A stretch of DNA of 64,000 bases from assembly GCA_014904985.1 (NCBI GenBank), contig MU128928.1:1-64000 (forward strand), written 5' to 3'. Made by a program: the position numbers and the translations under genes. Shown piece after piece: positions 23,647-31,426 of the stretch. The stretch's first letter is position 1; every line of letters begins with the position of its first letter. Under the pieces are notes generated by a model. The model was given only the letters and a program-made list of their open reading frames with translations, had not been told where the DNA came from and made no database searches. This DNA is from Hydnum rufescens UP504. Lineage: Eukaryota > Basidiomycota > Agaricomycetes > Cantharellales > Hydnaceae.

Positions 23647-23762
23647 CTAGAGAAATAAATAATAAAATATTAGTGCAACAGTAATGCAGTGCAAAAAGAG
23701 CAGCTTATGCTGCTCTTTTTGCACCACAACAATAAGAAATAAAAAAATAAAAGAAAACATAC
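23647..23762 (-). other. Intron-like unit L3
   Basis: 116 nt on the minus strand. Donor GTATGT, branch-like CACTAATAT, acceptor TTTCTCTAG. A perfect hairpin (23689-23724, 16-bp stem, 4-nt loop) sits in the middle. It is preceded by the exon hairpin CCCCACACC...GGTGTGGGG. Confidence 0.7.
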
Positions 23763-23954
23763 GTTATAGTACCCCACACCCACTGCAGCGGTGTGGGGTA
23801 CTGAGGCCATGGGCTCTGGCTCGTACGTATGTACAGTGGTTCGTATGGCAGTTCATACGGGGGCTCGCACGGGTGCCCCGTCGTTCGGGCATCGATAAGG
23901 GGAGTTACAGGGGGGGGGTTTGCGTCGGTATTCATTCACAGGGGATGTTGAAAC

Positions 23955-24059
23955 CTACAGAATAAAACTTGTAAATTAGTTAAGAATCAAATACCACGCA
24001 AAAAGAGCAGCTTTTGCTGCTCTTTTTGCGTGGCTGTAGCTACTGGGCTGGGGACTTAC
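23955..24059 (-). other. Intron-like unit L2
   Basis: 105 nt on the minus strand. Donor GTAAGT, branch TTAACTAAT, acceptor TTCTGTAG. Hairpin 23994-24033 (18-bp stem, loop AAAA). The exon hairpin ACCACACACCCGCC...GGCAGGTGTGTGGT ends 10 nt before the donor. Confidence 0.75.
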
Positions 24060-24109
24060 CTTATATAGGACCACACACCTGCCATGGCGGGTGTGTGGTT
24101 CCTGGGACC

Positions 24110-24365
24110 TCATTTGGCGTGGTGCCATATGTTGCATCATTGGCATGGTACCGTAGGTCGCGTCGTTGGCGCATTGGCGCATTGGTGTACGTCGCATCAT
24201 TGGTGCAGTACTGTAGGTCACGTCATTGGGGTGTTGGGGTGGGTTGTATCGTTGGTGCGTTGCCGTAGGTCGCGTCATTGGTGCGGTACCGTAGGTCGCG
24301 TCATTGGGGTGTTGGCGCGTATTGCATCGTTGGCGCATTGCCATACGTCACGTTGTTTGGCATGC
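24110..24365. repeat. Minisatellite of GTAGGTCGCGTCATTGG units
   Basis: About nine degenerate units of 20-30 bp built on CGTAGGTCGCGTCATTGGTG. The complement of the same array is at 63800-64000, and CpG-poor relatives are at 42530-42690 and 57850-57990. Confidence 0.75.
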
Positions 24366-24438
24366 CTTTGCTTGGGGCATTGCCGTTTGGGCCCTCGTTT
24401 CGCGTGTTTTCATTGTGCCTTGGACCCCAGGTCTCAAT

Positions 24439-24539
24439 CTAGAAAAATACAAAATATGTTAGTAAAAAGGTTCAAAGGGGCACAAAAAGAGCAGCGCTGC
24501 TCTTTTTGTGCTGTTGTATCTACTAGGGGAAACACTCAC
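24439..24539 (-). other. Intron-like unit L1
   Basis: 101 nt on the minus strand. Donor GTGAGT, branch TTTACTAACA, acceptor TTTTTCTAG. The hairpin at 24480-24511 is a 32-nt loopless palindrome. The counterpart at 63622-63722 has the same length and signals. Confidence 0.78.
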
Positions 24540-24639
24540 CTTGTGACCACACCCCCGCAGCAGCAGGTGTGTGGTTGTGTGCTTGCCTTTCCAGGCGGTT
24601 GCTTGTTTTGGTTGCGGAGATGCGAAGGAAGATACAAAC

Positions 24640-25262
24640 TCAACACCGGCAATTGCCAGTATTTAAGAAGCACCCAGTGCTGATGCTACAAGCACAGTAC
24701 ACATTAATAGTAAGCATGTAGATGCAAAATAAATACTATATAATAAATATTTGTCCAAGAAAATTCTAAGAAGAAGAAGATAATGAGTCAGAGCTCAATA
24801 AGGTGTGATATGGCTAATTGCAAAGTGGATTGGGCCACTTCTATGCATCAGAATTGGCCAAAATTTGAATATATTGATGGTATATATGCACTCTACATTA
24901 TATTGGACGTTCTGGGCATTTTTCAATTTTTCATGCCTTCAATTCCCTAAATAGGGAATTGAAGGTGTGAAAAATTGAAAAATGCCCAGAACGTCCAATA
25001 TAACTTGTTGTCCATGTAGAGTGCATATATACCATCAATATATTCAAATTTCGGCCAATTCTGATGCATAGAAGTGGCCCAATCCACTTTGCAATTAGCC
25101 ATATCACACCTTATTGAGCTCTGACTCATTATCTTCTTCTTCTTAGAATTTTCTTGGACAAATATTTATTATATAGTATTTATTTTGCATCTACATGCTT
25201 ACTATTAATGTGTACTGTGCTTGTAGCACCAGCACTTGGGCGCTTCTTGAGTATCGGCAGTT
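24640..25262. repeat. Central palindrome of the foldback element
   Basis: The arms pair about 24950.5 (AATTCCCTAAATAGGGAATT). They are nearly identical over the inner 250 bp and diverge outward. Each arm encodes the same short frame beginning MSQSSIRCDMANCKVDW, reading toward the centre. The left one is broken by an internal deletion near 24895. Arrays on both sides are oriented away from here, so a two-way promoter is a reasonable inference. Confidence 0.85.
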
Positions 25263-25377
25263 GCCAGCATTGAATTTCACAACTACACAGCCACATCCTA
25301 AGGCAACACACACGACCACCACATGACCCCATGACCCCGTGACCACACCCCCGCTGCTGTGGGTGTGTGGTCATAAG

Positions 25378-25479
25378 GTAAGTTTCCATTTTAGTAGGTA
25401 CAACGGCGCAAAAAGAGTAGCGAAAGCTACTCTTTTTGTGCTGGTTTTAATTTCTTTACTAACAACTTTATTATTCTAG
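25378..25479 (+). other. Intron-like unit R1
   Basis: 102 nt. Donor AAG/GTAAGT, perfect branch TTACTAACAA, acceptor TTATTCTAG. The hairpin 25406-25441 has a 16-bp stem (one G-T pair) and a GAAA loop. The exon hairpin (CCACACCCCCGC...) lies just upstream. The 162-nt exon that follows encodes MALSQVPTRRPNLPQMRTC in one frame. Confidence 0.8.
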
Positions 25480-25641
25480 GATATGGCTTTGTCCCAGGTG
25501 CCAACAAGGAGGCCCAACCTGCCACAAATGAGGACCTGCGGAGCAAGCCCCCCAGAACAACAAAGGAGACCGGCAAACAACAATGCCAAACGAAGGGACG
25601 AACCACACACCCGCAGTAGCGGGTGTGTGGTTCTATACAAG

Positions 25642-25736
25642 GTATGTAATGTACCCCCGACAATGCAAAAAGAGCAGCAACAGCTGCTCTTTTTGTGTTG
25701 CTTTTATTTTTTGAACTAATAATATTTTATTCTAAG
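25642..25736 (+). other. Intron-like unit R2
   Basis: 95 nt. Donor AAG/GTATGT, branch-like GAACTAATAA, acceptor TTCTAAG (one base longer than the TTCTAG of its neighbours). Hairpin core AAAAAGAGCAGC with loop AACA. The exon hairpin ACCACACACCCGC/AGTA/GCGGGTGTGTGGT lies directly before the donor. Confidence 0.75.
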
Positions 25737-25849
25737 TATCGCCACAAATGAACCTGTGAAGCAAGCCAGAATGACAGCACCCCCGCAAACGATGCACCAC
25801 ACAAAGAGAACCACACACCCACTACTGTGTGTGTGTGGTTTTATACTCA

Positions 25850-25943
25850 GTATGTAATGTACCCCCGATGGTGCAAAAAGAGCAGTGAAAGCTGCTCTTT
25901 TTGCATCGTTTTTCATTTTTTAACTAATAATTTTTCATTCTAG
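25850..25943 (+). other. Intron-like unit R3
   Basis: 94 nt. Donor GTATGT, branch TTAACTAATAA, acceptor CATTCTAG. The hairpin has a GAAA loop closed by a T-G wobble. The preceding exon is 113 nt. Confidence 0.75.
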
Positions 25944-26060
25944 GTATCCTCACAAATGGTGACCCACAGAGCAAGCCCACCACACCTGCAAGGGGGACTG
26001 GCGAACGACGGCACACCACGAACCATACACCCACAGTAGTGGGTATGTGGTTCTATCTAT

Positions 26061-26154
26061 GTATGTAATGCACCCCTGACAATGCAAAAAGAGCAGTGAA
26101 AGCTGCTCTTTTTGCATCGCTTTTAATTTTTTAACTAATGATTTCTTATTCTAG
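26061..26154 (+). other. Intron-like unit R4
   Basis: 94 nt. Donor GTATGT, branch TTAACTAATGA, acceptor TTATTCTAG, hairpin with GAAA loop. The preceding exon is 117 nt. Confidence 0.75.
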
Positions 26155-26280
26155 GTATTGTCACAAATGGAGACCCACAAAGCAAGCCCCCCAGAATGAC
26201 AACACCCCGCGAACGACGATGCACCACATGAAGAGAACCACACACCTGCAGTAGTGGGTGTGTGGTTCTATCTATGCAAG

Positions 26281-26374
26281 GTATGTAACACACCCCCGAC
26301 AATGCAAAAAGAGCAGTGAAAGCTGCTCTTTTTGCGTCACTTATAATTTTTTAACTAATAATTTTTTATTCTAG
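26281..26374 (+). other. Intron-like unit R5
   Basis: 94 nt. Donor AAG/GTATGT, branch TTAACTAATAA, acceptor TTATTCTAG, hairpin with GAAA loop. The preceding exon is 126 nt. Confidence 0.75.
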
Positions 26375-26500
26375 GTATCACCACAAGTGAAGACCTGCAA
26401 AGTGAGCCCCCCGGAACAACAACATTGCCATGAACGATGACGTGCTGAACAAAGAGACAAACCACACACCCACAGTAGCAGGTGTGTGGTTCTATACATG

Positions 26501-26600
26501 GTATGTAATGTAGTGCACCCCCAACGGCACAAAAAGAGCTGCAAAGGCAGCTCTTTTTGCATTGCTTTAACTTTTACTAATCTAAAATTTTGTATTCTAG
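26501..26600 (+). other. Intron-like unit R6
   Basis: 100 nt. Donor GTATGT, branch-like TTACTAATC, acceptor TGTATTCTAG. The hairpin uses a shortened stem AAAAAGAGCTGC/GCAGCTCTTTTT. The counterpart at 53475-53574 is also 100 nt. Confidence 0.75.
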
Positions 26601-26736
26601 ATCTTCCTTCCCCCCAAATGAGTACGTGCCCGAAAACCCCCAACCCACTGTATGGAAAACCAGCAGTCAAGGGTACGTGACCCCGGGCAAAAATGAGTAC
26701 CACACACCCGCCAATGCGGGTGTGTGGTATTACAAG

Positions 26737-26848
26737 GTATTTTTTTTAAACTTTCTACATCTACAGTGACGCCAAAGGAGCAGCGCAAGCTGCTCCTCCG
26801 GCATCACTTCGAATTTTTTTACTAACGTACATTATCATTCCATTCTAG
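26737..26848 (+). other. Intron-like unit R7
   Basis: 112 nt. Donor AAG/GTATTT, branch TTACTAACG, acceptor CCATTCTAG. The hairpin variant is GGAGCAGC/GCAA/GCTGCTCC, with outer pairing of TGACGCC to GGCATCA. The GCAA loop is again of the GNRA type. Confidence 0.72.
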
Positions 26849-27055
26849 GATCAAATTTAAAGCTCCCAAAACGACGACAGACAGCTGCAACCCCCGAACG
26901 ACCCACACAACGGTGAACCACCAAGCCACGCCCGCCCAAATGGCTACCAACAAGCCGGGCGAGCCCCCATCCCAGCCCCAAGGCAGAAATGCCCAGTACC
27001 ACATAGCCCCCTCAGTGGGGTGTGGTCTTTTATTTTTATTTTTATTTTTATTTAC

Positions 27056-27142
27056 AAGTGGTGCAAAAAGAGCAGTGATAGCTGCTCTTTTTGTGCTGCT
27101 TTGAATTTCCTCCTTACTATTTTGCCACCTGACACCCCAGCA
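27056..27142 (+). other. Degenerate intron-like unit R8
   Basis: The hairpin GTGCAAAAAGAGCAG...CTGCTCTTTTTGTGC is intact and CCTTACTATT and CACCCCAG could be branch point and acceptor, but no GTATGT donor remains (ACAAGTGGTGC). It follows a run of TTTTTA units. Confidence 0.45.
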
Positions 27143-27564
27143 ACATGTCCCCTGAACCTGCATCTGAACACTGGATGACCCCCCGTCCTAAGTCCCGAGG
27201 AAACAACAAACGGTACCACACACCTGCCCTAGCGGGTGTGTGGTATGTTTTTTTAATTGAATTTTTAAATAAATAAATACATTAGTTCATAAGAACAAAA
27301 CACGAGACTGCCAAATGAAAACAGCCCCCACCTGGTGTATATAGTGATAATGATAATAAATAAATAACTATAAATGAAACACCAGAGGGGGGAATATAAT
27401 AATAATTACTGGTGATTATCCCCGATAAGCCCGCATGGCCCACTGTCCTGCAAGTCTGAGATTCTCTCCAAGTCCCAGTTTCAGCCAATTTTCGGCCAAT
27501 TTTCGGCCATTTTGGCCAATTCTGGGCCAGGAGGTGAAATCATAAAAATGGCCATTTTGGCCAG

Positions 27565-27648
27565 AATAGTGATGGGACCTACTTAGGTACCATTATCTGC
27601 CCCGGAAGTGGTACCTAACTAGGTAGGCTTAGATGACTGACCAAGGTG
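27565..27648 (-). repeat. Right terminal inverted repeat (B type)
   Basis: Read from outside it begins CACCTTGGTCAGTCATCTAA, followed by an inner hairpin TTAGGTACCA...TGGTACCTAA. The same B-type end starts further copies at 50843, 55064 and 58456. Confidence 0.85.
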
Positions 27649-30034
27649 AAGCTCCATTTGCTAAAGATCCCTATGGCTACAGATGGGAGCACTTGGATGA
27701 ATGGGGACGGCTGGGAAAGTTCAAATGGACATATCACACCCAGTTGCTTCCTAAGAACTTCCCCTTCCCATTGCACCGTGCCTTCATTCCCTTCGACATC
27801 AGCCAGTTCAACTTCGACCCTCACATTCACCTCCTCCAAGCACGGGGGCCAAACCCTCAACTTTGCTCCCTGTCGATCAAATTCTTGAATGATGCCCGGG
27901 ACGCTAGCCACGTGATGCTGCACTGTATTAGACATATAGACCAGATTACGAGCCGATTTCACATCCTCCTTCCCTCTGCCTATGATCAGGACTGGCATTT
28001 CGGCTCTATGTGGATGTATCTCCTACAGCAGGGATTGACCCCAGCCCCAGCTTGGAAAGCCATCCACGTCGCCCAGGAGATTCGAAGGAGAGTACTCAAC
28101 ACGACAGGGTTCACCAATATGGCCTTCCACGTCATATTATACCTCATCTGCTTCAAGGAACAGCTCCACCCTCTGCAGTTCTGGACGACCATATGTCTCG
28201 CGTGGCTCATCATATCAAAACAGGATGCCTGCTCCCAACTCATCAGTGAGGGGCTTGCGCAATTAGGAGTCCTGGTATGGGCGATGGAAATTGAGAACAA
28301 GAACCCTCCCCTTGAGCTTCTTCCCAGGGGGATGACTCAGAACTCGCCCTTGTGGATTTCGGCTGAACGGGAGATCCGTGAAAAGCACCCCTCCTGGAGA
28401 ATGATGGACTCGTACCCCTGCAAGGTTGTTCAGGAGAAATTCAAGCAGAATGTCCGAGAGCAGTTCTCTCATCGTTTGGTGAGCCCACCTGAATATGCAT
28501 GGGTGATGAAGAAAAACCACCCGTGGGAAACGAGGCACCCTGGTCCTTACTACTGCCATCATCCAGCCTACTTCCACAAAGCCAAGGGCCCGCCTGGTGA
28601 AGTCTACCTGGAGGGGCTGCTCCGATGGCTGTCGCAAATCCAGGAAGGCAACTATCTGCCAGTACTGAAGGAGCTGCAGGAATGCCTGGGGGAGGAGACA
28701 TTGCCTCTGACCAAGTGGGCCAATCATGAATTCTCTCCTCCCCCCCCTGGCCTTCCTCCACCAGAATTATCCGATGTGTCATGAATGGATGGAATGCAAA
28801 GTACATGAATGGCACAAGCCCGAACCTTTCCCCAAACCCACCTTACGGACTGAGTTGGCGGCGCACCTAATCAACCCCTCTGCCTGCACTCATGGCGCTC
28901 CCCCTGCCCTGCTGGAGCACCTTGACGACATAGACCCCTGTTACCCCTCCACTCGAGGTGCAGCAAGAAGGTCCCATGCGGAATCGCCAGAGAGAGACGA
29001 GTACGCCAGCGACAGGATGCTCCCTCCTATCCTGAGGAAGAACTTGAACCGTACGAGGACTTTGCATCTCAGGAGGATAACGATTTCACCCTGCCAGAAG
29101 GGGCCACTCTCCTGTCCGACGAGTCCCCCACCAAGGAATCAGGGAACGTGCCCCCTACAACCGACCCTGATGAAGTCTGGGGAGAAACCAAGGTGCAAAT
29201 GGAGAGGTTCCCAGTGGAATTATCCCCATTTGTGTACTTGAACTCCCCAGCGCAATTGGAGGAGGAACTAGTCAAACGCTATGGTTCTGGGGTCAAAGAA
29301 TGGCTCTATGAAGAACCCCAACTCATCCTGGTCTTCACACATTGAGACCGTGCCCGCAGAGCCCTAGAGAGCCAAAAGGGGGCAGCGAAGTTCTACCCTT
29401 CAGAGCCCTCAGCATGTGCCCGGCCATACAAGGAAGGAAAATATCATACGTGGAGTGGGGAAGTCCAAAACCAGATTTTGGAGACTGTCAAGATATGCCG
29501 CATGGGGCGTAAGAACGAATGTCCTATCCCAGAAATGGTTCTTGTAAGCGGTAGCCCAGCTCGCCCCCCTGGCACGACGTTCAAATCGGCCGACCTCATG
29601 CGGGTTCTCTACCCCCAAGGCCCCCCTCAGATTTTTGGGACCTCCCAAAGCCTCATGTTGCGATACTTAATCTCACCCCTAATCGCGATCCAATATCTTA
29701 AGCAGAGGGTGAATCATCTCAAACCTATCAAACATCCATTCACCGCCCAGATCATTAAGGCCACAAACGAGGTATTAGGGGTACTCGAAAGACATCTATC
29801 ATACGAAGATCCCATCAAATTCAACATGCAAATCCTGTTCCTAGGTCCCCACCATGACAGTCCTCATATGGCTAGCCCATGCCATCCTGGAAGTCGACCC
29901 CACCTCTATTGGAGCCTGTGGCATGTATGCCAGTGAACAATTCAGATGGAACAGGTGGTTTGAAAGGTATGAGATTACATTAGATGACCTAGGTATCGAA
30001 GACCTTGGCCTCCATGGAACAAGAATCATAGTGT

Positions 30035-30050
30035 CCATGCTGGGGGGCTC
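30035..30050 (+). promoter_or_regulatory. Probable polypurine tract
   Basis: CATGCTGGGGGGCTC lies immediately before the 3' LTR. The G run is where plus-strand DNA synthesis would be primed. It is short and interrupted. Confidence 0.5.
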
Positions 30051-30630
30051 TGTAATATAGTGCTCATGGTTTGTATGTACATAGCAGTCATCCCCTATGT
30101 CTGTCCCTTCATCTGTACTATTACATAATAGCGTGGCTGCGATGATTCTAAGTCGCTAACACGGTGGAATCAAATTCATCTTTTTGCCTGGACATCTTCA
30201 CTCTTGTGAGACCCGTGAAACTATGCAGCCACGTGACTGAGTTGCATTATGACCTGCTTGATTAAGCTACCCAAACCATCGCCATAGAGCACAGTGTTGC
30301 GAAGGATAAGGGAGAGTCGCGTACGAGCGCGACTCTACTAAGTGAGTCCTTTCTCTGACCTACTAGCTGACCACTCCCTCACCTCCTGAGATAGTAGCCT
30401 GGCCCCTTAGCCAGCTACTACCACACTTCCCCTATTCCTTTCCCCTCTCCCTCCGCTTCTCCCACATACAAGGTGAAGCCAGTGCTTAGCCTTGTGCGTG
30501 GCCCGTCCACTCAAAGCCAGTGCTTAGAGCAGGAGGATTACCCACTCTCCTCTGTTTACAGGAATGTCAACTCTGCCTCATCTAACAATGACTCCTGCAT
30601 ATATTCGAAGTCAAATAATGCAATATTACA
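30051..30630 (+). repeat. 3' LTR
   Basis: 580 bp with TGTAATAT and ATATTACA ends, followed by GAAAG. Compared with the 5' LTR it has lost a different set of CpGs. Confidence 0.95.
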
Positions 30631-30635
30631 GAAAG

Positions 30636-31426
30636 GCATGGCAGTGGAGAAGTAAAGACAAGTGTTGGCACTGTACAGTTGATTAGTCACTTGCATAGCC
30701 CTTGGCCCCTTATGTGTTCTGGATTCCAGAGATCAATGCTTGACTGCTGGAATTTGTGGAATGTCAATTCAAGCTCTTGAGTTCAAATTACATTCCTGAG
30801 AATTTGAGGCTAGAATCCAGATTCCCAACTAATTCCAAAACTGATTCTCAACTTGATTCCAGCTCAATTCCTGCCAAATTCTTGCAGTGTGAAACCCCCC
30901 AATGTGACAGTGACAATTGATGCCCCACTTCCAAGCTTTATTTTGTAGTGCTGTCTATGCAGCCTGAAAGTATAAGAGCCATTCACTTTCAGCCTTCAAG
31001 AGCATCAGTCCTTTTATTTCTTCTCCTGATCTCATCTATCTTATAATGAGGTCTACAGTCTCTTTGTTTCTTGCTCCAGGAATTGAATACATCAATAATT
31101 CACCCCTCAAAGGAGGATCCATCACACAGGGTGCTCCTCACTTCATTGTTTAATGGTGTGGTATATTGCAATCAGCATTGAATTGATCTCTTGCAAGGAT
31201 TAGCACACAATCCACTTCAGGCTGGGGAGCCAGCAAGACTGCCCCCCAAGACAAATTGAAGCTCATGGGGTACTACATGATCCTAGAATTGCATTGTCAT
31301 ATGGGAAGAGAGAAGGAAACAATAGTAGAAGTTGTATCATGCAAGGGGTTGTACAATATACACAATGGTTCTTGGGCTGCCCCCTATGCCAAGTTGGTTA
31401 TCAACACCACTAACAACCAGCACCTT
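30636..31426. other. Non-coding stretch between the retrotransposon and the first NLR gene
   Basis: AT-rich and almost free of CpG. It holds the inverted counterpart of 10612-10700 at about 30835-30902. No coding frame or other repeat was identified. The 31230-31420 part is probably the 3' flank of the NLR gene. Confidence 0.5.

Larger units (their letters stand above)
23181..27648. mobile_element. Foldback element with divergent intron-like arrays, complete copy
   Basis: It is flanked by exact AAGCTCC copies (23174-23180 and 27649-27655), a 7-bp target duplication, inside the retrotransposon's accessory ORF. The left end CAGGCTGGTCAGTCA and right end (complement) CACCTTGGTCAGTCA begin imperfect inverted repeats of about 80 bp. 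Each encloses a palindrome (TTAGGTACCA...TGGTACCTAA). The centre is a palindrome about 24950. Intron-like units face left (minus strand) in the left arm and right (plus strand) in the right arm. No transposase or other long conserved frame is present. The superfamily cannot be assigned. Parts of five more copies lie right of 40.9 kb. Confidence 0.88.
22942..30060 (+). pseudogene. Accessory ORF downstream of integrase, split by a nested element
   Basis: ATG 22942 (MQHPGPRRHKGIRRG) opens a frame that meets the insertion at 23180 (GQAP) and resumes at 27656 (FAKDPYGYRWEH), giving a continuous reading once the insert and one target copy are ignored. The frame is open to TGA 28782. It then continues through shifts near 28780, 29000 and 29850 and a TGA at 29343, ending at TAG 30058 just inside the 3' LTR. 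The total is about 800 codons. It is rich in W, P, H and L with no signal peptide, membrane segment or zinc motif visible, so it does not look like an envelope protein. I do not recognise the family. Its position, codon character and length say it was a real protein of the retrotransposon. Confidence 0.65.
11154..30630 (+). mobile_element. Ty3/Gypsy chromovirus, full length but decayed, with two nested insertions
   Basis: Two 580-bp LTRs (11154-11733 and 30051-30630) with TGTAATAT...ATATTACA ends are flanked by the 5-bp duplication GAAAG (11149-11153 and 30631-30635), so this is one insertion. The order is LTR, upstream ORF, gag with zinc knuckle, protease, reverse transcriptase, RNase H, integrase, chromodomain, downstream ORF, LTR. 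This is the Ty3/Gypsy order, and the C-terminal chromodomain marks a chromovirus. Removing the two nested elements leaves about 13.1 kb, long for the group because of the two extra ORFs and a 1.3-kb spacer after gag. All coding parts carry TGA stops or frameshifts, so the copy is not autonomous. Confidence 0.93.
10610..30902. mobile_element. Possible small inverted-repeat element split by the retrotransposon
   Basis: Left end GGGGGCTTCATGCTGCAAGA and right end (complement) GGGGGGTTTCACACTGCAAG pair over roughly 40-60 bp, with AATTTGG and GGAATTGAG further in. Without the retrotransposon the element would be about 0.8 kb. No clear target duplication was found, so the exact ends are uncertain. 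Confidence 0.4.

Noticed and set aside
25483..25719. Protein-coding gene MALSQVPTRRPNLPQM...
   Set aside because: The frame reads through a donor and the intron hairpin. Similar frames in neighbouring units end early, and the recurring peptides are translations of the two hairpins.
25378..26848. CRISPR-like array, because a palindromic unit recurs at regular spacing
   Set aside because: The repeats are about 200 bp apart, differ from each other, lie between splice signals, and the genome is eukaryotic.
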